NCBI GenBank assembly: GCA_963836355.1
Contig: CAWIJO010000006.1
Location: 646,210 to 710,209 of the forward strand
DNA from: Palsa-506 sp963836355
GTDB lineage: Bacteria; Actinomycetota; Actinomycetes; Streptosporangiales; Streptosporangiaceae
Reading direction: 5' to 3'
DNA length: 64,000 nucleotides
In this document: in pieces, positions 54,970 through 63,863 of the stretch
Layout: the number at the start of each line of letters is the position of its first letter
Numbering within the stretch: position 1 is the stretch's first letter
The notes under the pieces: model-generated
What the model was told of the DNA's origin: nothing
Seen by the model: only the letters and a program-made list of their open reading frames with translations
Databases searched by the model: none
Translations under genes and position numbers: made by a program

Positions 54970-55005
54970 GTCGTGCCAGCCTTCCCAGGAACGAAGGTGC
55001 GCACG

Positions 55006-55416
55006 CTAGCTGGGGCGGTTCAAGACGAGGATTCGCGGGACCGTGGGGTCGATGCGGGCGATATCGAGGGGGTCGCTGGTGACGATGGCGTGATGACGCT
55101 GCCGGGCGCAGAGCACGACGTGTACGTCCACGACATCATCGTGGTTGGCGTCTGCGCACATCAGCCCGACGCTGCGCGCGACGCTGAGCGTCATGACCGC
55201 GATGTCGATGTCGGGGGACTTGAGCAGCCGAGCGAGGCGGGCCTGACGGGGGCTGCGCCATGCCTGTGCGACGGCTTCGGCGGGGATGCAGATGGTGCCG
55301 CCGCGCCGCCGGGCCGCCTCCAGACGTGCCTGCATGGCCACGGTCTTGGCGGGGTGGTCAAGCGCCAGGAGCGCGCCGGTGTCGAGCGTGAGCCCGGTCG
55401 TTGGGCCCGCGCTCAC
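55006..55416 (-). CDS. vapC: PIN-domain toxin (VapC-type)
   Basis: About 136 residues from the GTG at 55416, inside the antitoxin stop. PIN RNase features: first acidic residue in LTLDTGALLALDHPAKTVAM, Glu in ICIPAEAVAQAWRSP, and the C-terminal acidic cluster in MCADANHDDVVDVHVVLCAR and HHAIVTSDPLDIARID. VapC toxins cleave tRNA or rRNA with metal ions when the antitoxin is degraded. Longer upstream starts are open but overlap the antitoxin. Confidence 0.85.
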   Translation of the reverse strand: MSAGPTTGLTLDTGALLALDHPAKTVAMQARLEAARRRGGTICIPAEAVAQAWRSPRQARLARLLKSPDIDIAVMTLSVARSVGLMCADANHDDVVDVHVVLCARQRHHAIVTSDPLDIARIDPTVPRILVLNRPS

Positions 55417-55670
55417 CCGGCCATCCTGCCGCCCTGCCTGGGCTGGCCTGTCAGCCCGGCCTGGTCCAGCTCGGCTTCGGCCTGCAGCCGGACCTCCTCG
55501 GGCACCGGGGTTTCCGCGCGCCAGGCGGCCAGGATGTCGTCGAGATTCTCGCGTTCCTGGTAGTCCTCCAGTGCCGTGGCCACATACGAGCTGACCTGCC
55601 GCTCGCCTCCGGCAGCATGCTTGATCTTCTCCACCAGTTCGTCGGGCAGGCTCACCGTGATCCGTTTCAT
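55413..55670 (-). CDS. vapB: Ribbon-helix-helix antitoxin (VapB-type)
   Basis: 85 residues. The N-terminal MKRITVSLPDELVEKIKHAA is a ribbon-helix-helix DNA-binding motif, and the C-terminal ENLDDILAAWRAETPVPEEV would wrap the toxin. It overlaps the toxin gene by four bases (GTGA). The A/T-rich leader just upstream, GTATGATGATTGTATG around the start, is a plausible site for autorepression. Confidence 0.85.
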   Translation of the reverse strand: MKRITVSLPDELVEKIKHAAGGERQVSSYVATALEDYQERENLDDILAAWRAETPVPEEVRLQAEAELDQAGLTGQPRQGGRMAG

Positions 55671-56284
55671 ACAATCATCATACTCCGCTGGCGCGTGGGA
55701 TCACCGAACCTGCGGCGGGTGATCGATCGTCCTACACGACACCTTCGAAGCCGGCGGGCGGGCGAACGTGCCGGTAACGGGATCGCGCGGACGCTGTCCG
55801 TGGAAGTCCGCGGTTTCACCCGCCCGGACCCTTGAGTGTACGGACATATGGCGGACAGGCAAGATCACGAAGCGGGCGTTCGGCCGGATAACCGCACCCA
55901 TGGGGGTCCTGTTGTCAAGAGGGCGCGTGGATCTGGCCCGGTGACCTGCTCTGGTTGGCCGGGCTTGGCCTGGCTGTTCTGGCTCTTCCTCGTAGCTGCC
56001 GTGCTCTGGCTGCCGCGTGGTCCGGTGTCCAGCTGGAGCGCCCGCAGCCGCGCAGCGGCGAGGACGAACGAGCTTGACGCCGGCAAGCGGCAGCCGATCA
56101 TCGGGGGCGAGGAAGGGGCTCCTTTGCCGGGTTGCTGGGATGGGGGTCTGCGGTGTCCCCGGGTGTGGCTGGCGGAGTGGTCTCACGTGCACCCATTCGG
56201 CATCCGCCTGGGTGGCGGTGCCATGACCGTGATATCCGGGGACCGGGCTGCTCAGTCAGGTCATCGAGCGCGGCACAGGCCGGC
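55671..56284. other. Intergenic between toxin-antitoxin pair and IS110
   Basis: About 600 bases with only shadow-like frames. The part nearest the IS110 gene (56100-56284) is the non-coding downstream flank of that element. I see no gene in the remainder. Confidence 0.45.
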
Positions 56285-57373
56285 TCATGCGGTTTTGCGA
56301 GCTCGCCCGGGGCTTGGCGACCCCTCCCGGTCGGTGAGCGCGCCGCGGGGGGCGGGCGCGCGGGTCGTGGTAGCTGCCTGCGGCGCGGTGATCTCAGCGT
56401 CGGTGAGCAGGTGGTAGGCGCGGGTAAGCAGCTTGCGGGCGATCGCCGTGGTGGCGATCTTCTTGCCGCGCCGGCGGGCGATGGCCTGGTAGCTGGCGGC
56501 GAACTGCGGCGAGCGCTTGGCGGTCTGCGCCGCCTCGCACAAGATCCACCGCAGCCAGGCCGAGCCCTGCTTAGAGATATGCCCATGGCGGACGGTCCGG
56601 TCCGAGCCGCGGACGGTCGGGGTAAGCCCGGCCCAGGCGGCCAGCTTGCGCGCTGAGCCGAACCGGGTGATATCACCGGTCTCGGCGAGGATGACGAGCG
56701 CGGTGAACGGGCCCACGCCAGGGAGCTGGGTGAGGACCTTCACCCCTGGCTCGGCCTTCGCCCGCTGGTGCACCTCCCAGTCGAGCCTGTCAATCGGCTG
56801 CTGCAGGGCGTCGATGAGCGCCAGGTCGTCCTCGATCACTTCGCGGGAGACGGCCGGCAGCCGCAGTGCGGCGAGCCAGTCCCGGCCCGGCCCGCTCCAG
56901 CAGCCGGCTGGCCGGTCGTGCCCGTGGTCGGCGAGCACGGCGTGGATCCGGTTGCGCAGCAGTGCCCGCAGCCGCACCAGCTGGGTCCGGTGGCGCAGCA
57001 GTGCCCGCAGCTGGCGGACCGGCGGCGGCGCGATCCACGCCTCCGGCAGCAGGTCCGCGCGCAGCAGCTGCGCCAGGATCGCCGCATCCACCTTGTCGTT
57101 CTTCAGCCGCGCGGACGCGATGGCCTTGCACTGCAGCGGGTGCACCAGATGCGGATCGAAGCCGTAATCCTCCAGCAGCTCCACCAGCCATCCCCAGCCG
57201 AACGCGGCCTCGAACGCCGCAGGGGTGCCCGGCGGCAAGCCGCCGATCACACCCAGGACCGTCTCGACCCCGTTGGGCACGTTGCGGTTGGCCAGCACCT
57301 CCCCGTCCTGGCCGATCACCGCCACCTGGGAGCGCTTGCGGTGCACGTCGATTCCGACGTAAACAGACATCAC
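56285..57373 (-). CDS. IS110-family transposase (DEDD)
   Basis: 362 residues. The N-terminal RuvC-like domain begins with VYVGIDVHRKRSQVAVIGQD (first Asp) and contains KNDKVDAAILAQLLRADLLP with the later acidic residues. The C-terminal Transposase_20 domain has LTQLPGVGPFTALVILAETG, ARKLAAWAGLTPTVRGSDRT and GHISKQGSAWLRWILCEAAQ with the conserved Ser of this family. It is complete. Elements of this kind are guided by a non-coding bridge RNA from one flank. The upstream flank here is short (about 120 bases to the tRNA fragment). Confidence 0.9.
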   Translation of the reverse strand: MMSVYVGIDVHRKRSQVAVIGQDGEVLANRNVPNGVETVLGVIGGLPPGTPAAFEAAFGWGWLVELLEDYGFDPHLVHPLQCKAIASARLKNDKVDAAILAQLLRADLLPEAWIAPPPVRQLRALLRHRTQLVRLRALLRNRIHAVLADHGHDRPAGCWSGPGRDWLAALRLPAVSREVIEDDLALIDALQQPIDRLDWEVHQRAKAEPGVKVLTQLPGVGPFTALVILAETGDITRFGSARKLAAWAGLTPTVRGSDRTVRHGHISKQGSAWLRWILCEAAQTAKRSPQFAASYQAIARRRGKKIATTAIARKLLTRAYHLLTDAEITAPQAATTTRAPAPRGALTDREGSPSPGRARKTA

Positions 57374-57500
57374 GGGCCTCCTTCCCGAACTCGCTTACAC
57401 CCGGAGCGTCGCGCTACCGGGCTGAGCAGGGAAGGGGGTCCGGCCTCACGCCCGGCCCCCATAGGGTCAGGTCAGACATCATATTGACGGACCGGGGCGA

Positions 57501-57558
57501 GCGGTCTGTCAAACCGTCGGCTTAGCCTACGTTGGTTCGAACCCAACACCTGCCACCA
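57501..57558 (+). tRNA. 3' half of a tRNA-Tyr (fragment)
   Basis: The anticodon arm is GCGGT-CTGTCAA-ACCGT (57501-57517), then a long variable arm CGGCTTAGCCTAC, a T arm GTTGG-TTCGAAC-CCAAC (57531-57547), acceptor strand ACCTGCC, discriminator A and CCA ending at 57558. The class II variable arm and CUGU anticodon loop identify tRNA-Tyr, but position 36 is C (GTC) instead of A (GTA). The 5' acceptor strand and D arm are not found upstream, where IS110-flanking DNA begins. It is therefore a non-functional remnant, most likely an attachment-site scar. Confidence 0.7.
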
Positions 57559-57568
57559 CCAGCAGAAA

Positions 57569-57603
57569 CAGCCCCCGGCCTGCGATGACGCAGTCAGGGG
57601 CTG
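57569..57603 (+). terminator. Hairpin terminator after the tRNA fragment
   Basis: CAGCCCC at 57569-57575 pairs with GGGGCTG at 57597-57603, with an inner stem CTGCG/CGCAG and loop ATGA, followed by ATCTTGTCTCT. This is a plausible intrinsic terminator for the original tRNA gene. Confidence 0.6.
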
Positions 57604-57815
57604 ATCTTGTCTCTGCCTGGCGGTGTGCGGCTGTATGCGGCCGGAAGCCACCAGATGCGGGTGGCCGTGCCCAATACGTGCCCAAGTTTGGCGGGATCGG
57701 CTCCGGGAGATCTACTGCTTCCCGGAAGCCGGGTGGCGTCCGTCGTCCCCAGTCTGGAGGAATACTCCCAGGGTTCTGCGTCACGACAAGCAGGCCATGG
57801 CCCAGCCAGCGCGAG

Positions 57816-58484
57816 TCAGCGCAGCGGGTGCTCGGACCGGCCGGGTCTGGCGTGCATGCCCCGGGCCGTCGACGTCGTTGGGCGATGATGCCTATCGTCT
57901 GCCGGCCAAATAAAGATGGTCCGAGTCGCGCATAGCGGGAAACTATTCGCTGATTCGCGGTTGCTGCTGGTCCCGGCCGGTGTGAGCGGCCGGTGCCAGA
58001 ACACCCAGTTCAGCGGGCTATGCCTGACATGCGGGGACATGGCTGGCGGCGGGATGGCCACGATGGGGGCGCGGGCGTGGGCGAGGCAGTAGCGCCTGAC
58101 CCGGCCGGAGAAGACGCGGGCCAGCGTCCCGCGGCGGCCGGTGCCGATGACCAGGACATCGCCCGGCTGGTCCGCGATGGCGGTGAGCACGGGGCCTGGC
58201 TCGCCGCGTTCGACGACGGGGGTGATGGTCAGGTGGGCGGGGGGCTGTCCCCAGGCGGCGGCGAGCGCGTCCTGCAGCCGCTGCCGAGCGTCCTCGCCCC
58301 AGGCGCGGCGCAGGTAGGCATTGGGACATTGCCGGTCGGCAATCTCGCCGCCCGGTGGCGTCCAGGCATGGACGGTTATCAAGGTGGCGCCGGTGGCGCG
58401 GGCAAGATATCCGGCGTAGCGCAGTGCGCAGAGGTTGCCCGGTGAGCCGCTCGCGCCGACGATGACCCGGCGGGGGCCGGACAT
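57816..58484 (-). CDS. Universal stress protein
   Basis: 222 residues from the ATG at 58484, after GGAAGGAG; the long upstream extension of the frame is low-complexity and unlikely to be translated. The UspA fold is clear: RVIVGASGSPGNLCALRYAG, TLITVHAWTPPGGE, VVERGEPGPVLTAIADQPGD, and the ATP-binding loop LVIGTGRRGTLARVFSGRVR then YCLAHARAPIVAIPP (G-2x-G-9x-G type). The domain ends near residue 143; the last ~80 residues (Arg/Thr-rich) do not belong to the fold and suggest loss of the original stop codon. Confidence 0.85.
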   Translation of the reverse strand: MSGPRRVIVGASGSPGNLCALRYAGYLARATGATLITVHAWTPPGGEIADRQCPNAYLRRAWGEDARQRLQDALAAAWGQPPAHLTITPVVERGEPGPVLTAIADQPGDVLVIGTGRRGTLARVFSGRVRRYCLAHARAPIVAIPPPAMSPHVRHSPLNWVFWHRPLTPAGTSSNRESANSFPLCATRTIFIWPADDRHHRPTTSTARGMHARPGRSEHPLR

Positions 58485-58769
58485 GGCAGCGCTCCTTCCC
58501 TCACGCGGTGTATTGCTAGGGTCTAGATAACGCTCCGGCGGCATGGATGGGAAGATCGCGGCCCGGGTCGTTGTGCTGGCCGTCGGCTGGCGGGGCTTGC
58601 CGGGCCTGCTGGGCTTGCGCCTGGCCGGGCGGCGGCGGTTGACAGCGGGCGCGGGGTGGCACGGTAGAGGTGTTCGGCGGATCGGTGGCCCGGCGGGCGG
58701 CGCTGCTATCCCGGGGGGTGGTCGCGCCGGTTTGATCGCTGGGCGGGCAGTTATGACGCCAGCCAGCTG

Positions 58770-59287
58770 TAAACGGTGCTGTACGGGCCGTCGCATGAGG
58801 CGGTGCCGCGCAGCCGGGCCGCGTCCTGGACTCGGCTGCGGCACTGGCCTGCTGGCCGCAAGGCTGGGAGCCGCCTTCGCCGGGCGCGGGTAGTAGGTGG
58901 GCCTGTCCACCGGGGTGATCAGGCGTGCCGCGGCCGCCCGGGTCGGCCTGGGCGCCGGTTTCGCGGCGGGCTGCGCGGAGGAACTGCCGTTCGCTGGCGC
59001 GGTATTCGGCCTGGTCGTGGTCACGCTGTCGATGTCGCGTTGGTGCGATGTGGCGCCGGGGCTCGGCGAGATCAGGCGGGTGATGACGCCTGGTGCCACG
59101 CTGGTGGCGGCCGAGACGGTGCCCGGCGGCCCCGCCCGGCCCGGCGCGGCGGCGCAAGCCTGCCGTGCCGGGTGACCTGCCGTCACTGATCGTTGCCCAC
59201 GGCCTTCGGATCCGGCGTGTCGAGCCGGTCCGGCCGGTCGCCCTCGCCGTGAACGCCGTGCTGGTCGCCGCCGAACGGCCCTGCTGA
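58770..59287 (+). pseudogene. SAM-dependent methyltransferase remnant
   Basis: Three frames supply consecutive pieces of a class I methyltransferase: GCGTGLLAARLGAAFAGRG (SAM-binding glycine loop, ~58830-58890); then, after a shift, VGLSTGVIRRAAAARVGLGA and EELPFAGAVFGLVVVTLSMS then IRRVMTPGATLVAAE; then, after a second shift near 59170, LPSLIVAHGLRIRRVEPVRP and AVNAVLVAAERPC. No start is visible. It resembles malonyl-ACP or ubiquinone-type methyltransferases in its 'EELPF' block. Dead gene. Confidence 0.68.
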
Positions 59288-59390
59288 CCGGGACGATGTC
59301 ACGACGCCGACGCTGATCGCTGTGGTGGAAACTGATCGGGCAGACTGGTGGCTACCAGGGATCGGCCTGGGGGAAGATGCGGAGACGGTC

Positions 59391-60884
59391 GTGACAACCA
59401 GCCAGCTCGGCCTCGTGCTGCTCACCGGATCCGCAGTGGTGCTCGCCGCGATCGTGGCGGCCCGGGTCGCGCACGGGATCGGCCTGCCGGGCCTGCTGGT
59501 CTTCCTCGGCCTGGGCCTGGCCCTGGGCGAGGCAGGCGTCGGTGTCCGGTTCGACAATGCCGGGCTGGCGCAGGCGCTGGGGCTCAGCGCACTGGTGCTG
59601 ATCCTGGCCGAGGGCGGGCTGACCACCAGCTGGGCGCGTGCCCGCGCCGCGGCTCCCGCGGCGCTGAGCCTGGCCACCGCCGGGGTGGTGGTGAGCGTGG
59701 TGGTGGTCGCGGCAGCGGCCCGCTGGCTACTGGGCCTGGGTTGGCGGGAAGCGCTGCTGCTGGGCGCGGTGCTGGCGCCGACCGACGCCGCCGCGGTGTT
59801 CTCGGTGCTGCGCAAGCTGCCGCTGCCGCCCCGGCTGTCCGGCATGCTGGAAGGCGAGTCCGGGCTTAACGACCCGCCGGCAGTGCTCGCGGTGACCCTG
59901 CTCAGCGACATCGGCCACCACCCGCCCTCGCCCGCCCCGATCGTCGGCGAGATCGCCTGGCAGCTGGCCGCCGGAGCCGCGATCGGGTTGGCCGTCGGTG
60001 CGGCCGGCGCGCTGGCCCTGCGGCGCGTGGCGCTGCCGGCCTCGGGCCTGTACCCGATCGCCATCCTGGCGCTCATCGTCGCCGGCTACGGGGCCGCGAC
60101 ACTGGCACGGGCCAGCGGGTTCCTCGCCGTCTACGTGTCCGCCCTGGTCCTGGGCAACGCCCGGCTCCCGCACGGCCCGGCCATCCGCGGCTTCGCCGAG
60201 GGCGTCGCCTGGCTCGCCCAGATCGGCCTGTTCGTGATGCTCGGGCTGCTCGCCTCCCCGGCCCGGCTGCCCGCGCAGATCATCCCGGCCATAGCTGCGG
60301 GGTCGGTGCTGGTGCTGGCGGCCCGGCCCCTCGCAGTTGCCGCCGCGATGCTGCCGCTGCGGGTGCCCTGGCGGCAGCAGGCGTTCCTGTCCTGGGCCGG
60401 GCTGCGCGGCGCGGTCCCGATCGTGCTGGCCACCATCCCGGCGAACGCCCGGGTGCCCGGCGCCACCCGGCTGTTCGACATCGTGTTCATCATCGTCGTC
60501 ATCAACACCGCGGTGCAGGGCACGACGCTGCCGTGGGCCGCGCGGCGGCTGAAGGTGACCGCGCCAGCAGAGCCGCTCGATGTGAACGTCGAGGCAGCGC
60601 CCCTGGAGACGATGCACGCCGACCTGCTGCAGACCCAGATCCCGCCCGGGTCCCGGTTGCACGGGGTGGAGATCTTCGAGCTGCGGCTGCCCGCCCAGGC
60701 CAGCATCGCCCTGATCGTCCGCGACGGGAAAGGATTCGTCCCCGGCCCGACCACAACGCTGCGAGCAGGGGACCAGCTGCTCATCGTCGCCTCCGCCGCC
60801 GTCCGGGAACAGGCCGAACGCCGCCTGCGCGCGGTCAGCCGGGCCGGCAAGCTCGCCGGATGGTACGGCGAACACGGCCGGTGA
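59391..60884 (+). CDS. Cation/proton antiporter (CPA family) with C-terminal TrkA-C/RCK domain
   Basis: 497 residues from the GTG at 59391, with GGAG six bases upstream; an in-frame GTG at 59322 would add 23 residues that are charged and unlike the family. About 12 membrane helices run from residue ~8 to ~390. The transport site motif is LAPTDAAAVFSVLRKLPLPP and LEGESGLNDPPAVLAVTLLS, the 'ND' pair of electroneutral CPA1-type exchangers. Residues ~420-485 (LRLPAQASIALIVRDGKGFV, LRAGDQLLIVASAA) form a TrkA-C regulatory domain. It resembles NhaP2/CvrA K+/H+ antiporters. Inner membrane. Confidence 0.88.
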   Translation: MTTSQLGLVLLTGSAVVLAAIVAARVAHGIGLPGLLVFLGLGLALGEAGVGVRFDNAGLAQALGLSALVLILAEGGLTTSWARARAAAPAALSLATAGVVVSVVVVAAAARWLLGLGWREALLLGAVLAPTDAAAVFSVLRKLPLPPRLSGMLEGESGLNDPPAVLAVTLLSDIGHHPPSPAPIVGEIAWQLAAGAAIGLAVGAAGALALRRVALPASGLYPIAILALIVAGYGAATLARASGFLAVYVSALVLGNARLPHGPAIRGFAEGVAWLAQIGLFVMLGLLASPARLPAQIIPAIAAGSVLVLAARPLAVAAAMLPLRVPWRQQAFLSWAGLRGAVPIVLATIPANARVPGATRLFDIVFIIVVINTAVQGTTLPWAARRLKVTAPAEPLDVNVEAAPLETMHADLLQTQIPPGSRLHGVEIFELRLPAQASIALIVRDGKGFVPGPTTTLRAGDQLLIVASAAVREQAERRLRAVSRAGKLAGWYGEHGR

Positions 60885-61379
60885 CCCGGCCGCCCGATCA
60901 CGCCGGCACCTGCGCGGATGACAGCGGCTGAACCAGGGCAGGAATCCGTCGTCACCGGCGGCGTTCGAACGCCGCCTGACTCAGATTGGGCGCTGCAGAC
61001 ACTGGCCAGCGCCGGGACGTTCTGCGCGACTGCGGGATGCCGACCCAGACCGCGTGGCCAACGTGCGATCGTCTGGTGAATGCGCGGCGAAATTCAGCAG
61101 CCAGCCGTATTGTCAATGACACGCATGCTTTGCAGACAAGGCTGCATGTGACAGGGTCTGTAAACTGTCGCCTCTACCTCCGCAGCAACTGCCGGCCCGC
61201 CCGGCCAGTCACACCCTTCCGGGCTGGGGATGGGCAGCGCACTGAAATGACTGATATGAGCGCCCCGCGCGACACTTGCACCCGACAGTTTTCGAGCGCC
61301 GATTCGGCAGGGAGACTGTGGATAGTGCTTCCGGCCCTGCTTGCGCGGTTTTGCGGTGGTGCGGGCGTAGGGTCGGAGG
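60885..61379. other. Intergenic
   Basis: About 500 bases between the antiporter and the IS110 leader, with shadow frames only. Local A+T-rich stretches near 61090-61150 may mark promoter-like DNA, but nothing specific can be supported. Confidence 0.4.
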
Positions 61380-61576
61380 CCTGGGTCCCGGCCTGACCTC
61401 CGATTCGGCTGACGCCGCTCGGGCTGTCCTGCGAGACGATCTGTCGGCCGGGTCCCAGGTTTCTGGCACCCACCGGCGCTGCCGGTCTGATCTGCCTGGC
61501 CTGGATCAGAGGCCGGGGTTCACAGGTCCGACGGCCAGCGGGTGCGTGCCATCCCTCACCAGAGAAAGGGACGGCA
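61380..61576 (+). ncRNA. Candidate bridge-RNA region of the IS110 element
   Basis: This non-coding leader directly precedes the IS110 transposase gene. It can fold: CCTGGGTCCCGGCC at 61380-61393 pairs with GGCCGGGTCCCAGG at 61446-61459 (13 of 14 positions), enclosing a GC-rich internal region. IS110-group elements are known to express a structured bridge RNA from the flank upstream of the transposase. Assignment here rests on position and this hairpin only. Confidence 0.4.
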
Positions 61577-62630
61577 TTGACCATCGTAGAGACACGCGCT
61601 GAAACACGCGTCATCACAGGCGGGGTGGACACTCACGCCGACGTGCACGTCGCGGCCGCGCTTGATCCGGTTGGCGGGCTGCTCGGCGTCCGGGAGTTCC
61701 CTGCCACTACGGCCGGCTATGCCCGGCTGCTGGGCTGGCTGGGCGGGTTCGGGACCGTGTGCCTGGACCGGGATCGAGGGGACCGGCAGCTACGGCGCGG
61801 GCCTGGCTCGCCACGTCGCCGCGGCGGGCGTCCGCGTGGTGGAGGTGGACCGCTCGGACCGCCAGGACCGCCGCCGCCAGGGTAAGTCCGACCCGCTGGA
61901 TGCTGTCAGCGCTGCCCGGGCCGCCCAGTCCGGCCGGGCCCGCGGCGCCCCCAGGGGCCGCGACGGCGCCGTGGAGGCGATCCGCGCGCTGATGGTTGCC
62001 AAGCGCAGCGCCGCAGGCGAACGTACCCGGACCATCAACCAGGCCAGGGCCCTGATCCTGACCGGCCCCGATGACCTGCGGACGCGGTTCGCCAAGCACA
62101 CCCCGGCGGCCCTGGTGGCCGGGATCACGCCGCTGCGGCCCCGGCCCGGCGACGTCGCCGGTTATGCGACCCGCGTCGCGCTGCGCGAGCTGGGACGGCG
62201 CGCCGTGTTCCTGGACGGCCAGCTCGAGCGCCTCGATGAGCTAATCGTCCCCCTGGTCACCGCCCGCGCTCCCGGCCTGCTCGCCCTCTACGGGATCGGC
62301 CCTAACACCGCAGCGCTGCTGCTCATCGCGGCGGGAGACCATCCCGGGCGGCTCCGCTCCGAGGCGGCCTGGGCACACCTGTGCGCGGCCGCCCCCATCC
62401 CGGCATCGTCGGGGAAAGTCACCCGCCACCGGCTCAACCCCGGCGGCGACCGGCAGGCCAACCATGCCCTGTGGCGGATCGTGTTCACCCGCATGGGCTC
62501 CCACCCCGCCACCCGCGCCTACGTCGAACGCCGCACCAAAGAAGGAAAGTCCAAGGCGGAGATCATCCGCTGCCTGAAGCGGTACGTCGCCCGGCAGGTC
62601 TACCCGCACCTGCGCCCTGACGCCGGCTGA
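61577..62630 (+). pseudogene. IS110-family transposase, single frameshift
   Basis: The start at 61577 follows GAAAGGGACGGC. The first ~62 residues (VITGGVDTHADVHVAAALDP with the first Asp, and YARLLGWLGGFGTVC) are in one frame. After a one-base shift near 61765, the rest is in another: GIEGTGSYGAGLARHVAAAG, GKSDPLDAVSAARAAQSGRA, and the Transposase_20 part LYGIGPNTAALLLIAAGDHP then WAHLCAAAPIPASSGKVTRH. Catalytic D-E-D-D residues and the Ser are all present, so only the shift disables it. It is unrelated in detail to the IS110 at 56285. Confidence 0.82.
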
Positions 62631-62745
62631 CGCCCATACCCCGGGGACGGCCTGACCCAATATTCGGCTGCCGCGAACTTGCTGGCCTGCGAACGATTCG
62701 CCGGCCGTCCCCGGCCTCATCTGACCTGCTGGGCGTGACCTCATA

Positions 62746-63863
62746 CTAAGCCGTGCGTAAGTAAGTCGACCAGATTCGGGTTATGCGGTGATGTAGTGCA
62801 GGTGCGGGTCGGCGAAGAAGGCCCGGACCAGGGCGGGGCGTTTCTGGAGCCGCCGCAGGGCGCCGATGGCCTTGGATTTGAGGTCTTGCTTGCTGGTGAC
62901 GCCGGTCTTGCCGATGCGGTCGTGCTTGACGTTCTTCCAGACCCATTCGTCGGGATTGAGCTCGGGTGAGTAGCCGGGCAGGAAAAACAGATTCAGCCGG
63001 CCTTCGGTGGAGGCGGCGAATTTCTTAGTGGCGGTGGCGCGGTGCGCGGGATGGCCATCGACGATCAGGTACACCGGGCCCGGCGAATCGTGCAGCAGCC
63101 GCTTGCAGAAATCAATGAACACCGCGGCGTTCGTGTTGCCCTCGTAGACCGCGAACCGCAGCGCGCCTTTCGCGGACACCACGGAGATCATGTTCACCGA
63201 GTACCGGGCGCCGGTATTGCGCACTTCCGGGGTCTGCCCCACAGGCGCCCAGGTGGTCCCGGCGTGGTAATCCGACCGGATCCCGGCCTCGTCCGCGAAC
63301 CAGACCGTGGCGCCGTCAGCCTCGGCCTGAGCCCGGATGGCGGGGTACTCCTCGCGTTTCCACTTCTCGACTGCCCCGGGGTTCTGCTGATAGGCGCGGT
63401 GCAAGGGCCGCTGCGGCGAGAGCCCGAGCTTCCGCAGAAGGCGGCCGACGGAAACCACGCTGAGCCGGACGCCGAACTCGCGGCGGATCACCTCGCGGAC
63501 CATCTCCCGGGTCCACAGCGCGAACTCGAACTGCATCTGCCGCGGATCCTGGCCCGCGATCAGCCCGTAAAGCCGGGCCATCTGCGGGCCGGCCAGCTTC
63601 GGCGGGCGGCCCGGCACCGGCCTGGCCGCCAGCGCGCCTTTCCCGCCCTCGCGGTATTTCGCCAGCCACCCGTACACCGTCTTGCGGTGCAGCCCCAGCG
63701 CGGCGGCCACATCCTCCGGATGCGCGCCTTCCCCGACCTGGTCCACCGCCCGGATCCGCAGCACCTCGAGCGTCTTGTGATCAAGCTTCCGGCCATCATT
63801 TTCGCGCACGTTCCATTATCGCAGATCACAAGATCAAAGTCGAGCTACTTTCGAACTCCTTAG
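62746..63863 (-). mobile_element. IS630-family element with intact ends
   Basis: 1,118 bp. The left end CTAAGCCGTGCGTAAGTAAG and the complement of the right end (CTAAGGAGTTCGAAAGTAGC) are imperfect inverted repeats, and TCGAC follows in both. A TA dinucleotide flanks each end (62744-62745 and 63864-63865), the expected IS630/Tc1-mariner target duplication. It looks recent and complete. Confidence 0.85.
62781..63809 (-). CDS. IS630-family transposase
   Basis: 342 residues. The N-terminal paired HTH region (EDVAAALGLHRKTVYGWLAK and RREFGVRLSVVSVGRLLRKL) binds the ends. The DDE triad is in VWFADEAGIRSDYHAGTTW (first Asp/Glu), VYLIVDGHPAHRATATKKF (second Asp) and LNPDEWVWKNVKHDR (Glu). Complete; the stop is 35 bases from the left end. 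Probably active. Confidence 0.93.
   Translation of the reverse strand: MRENDGRKLDHKTLEVLRIRAVDQVGEGAHPEDVAAALGLHRKTVYGWLAKYREGGKGALAARPVPGRPPKLAGPQMARLYGLIAGQDPRQMQFEFALWTREMVREVIRREFGVRLSVVSVGRLLRKLGLSPQRPLHRAYQQNPGAVEKWKREEYPAIRAQAEADGATVWFADEAGIRSDYHAGTTWAPVGQTPEVRNTGARYSVNMISVVSAKGALRFAVYEGNTNAAVFIDFCKRLLHDSPGPVYLIVDGHPAHRATATKKFAASTEGRLNLFFLPGYSPELNPDEWVWKNVKHDRIGKTGVTSKQDLKSKAIGALRRLQKRPALVRAFFADPHLHYITA

Larger units (their letters stand above)
53700..54990 (-). mobile_element. IS3-family insertion sequence (copy 2)
   Basis: OrfA (54652-54969) and a frameshifted OrfB (53713-54652) in the usual order. The ends are approximate; I did not find a convincing inverted pair. It is a different IS3 subgroup from the copy at 51217. 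Confidence 0.65.

Noticed and set aside
57607..57913. Overlapping plus-strand frames after the tRNA fragment
   Set aside because: Three mutually overlapping frames with no recognisable content, partly antisense to the universal stress protein tail.
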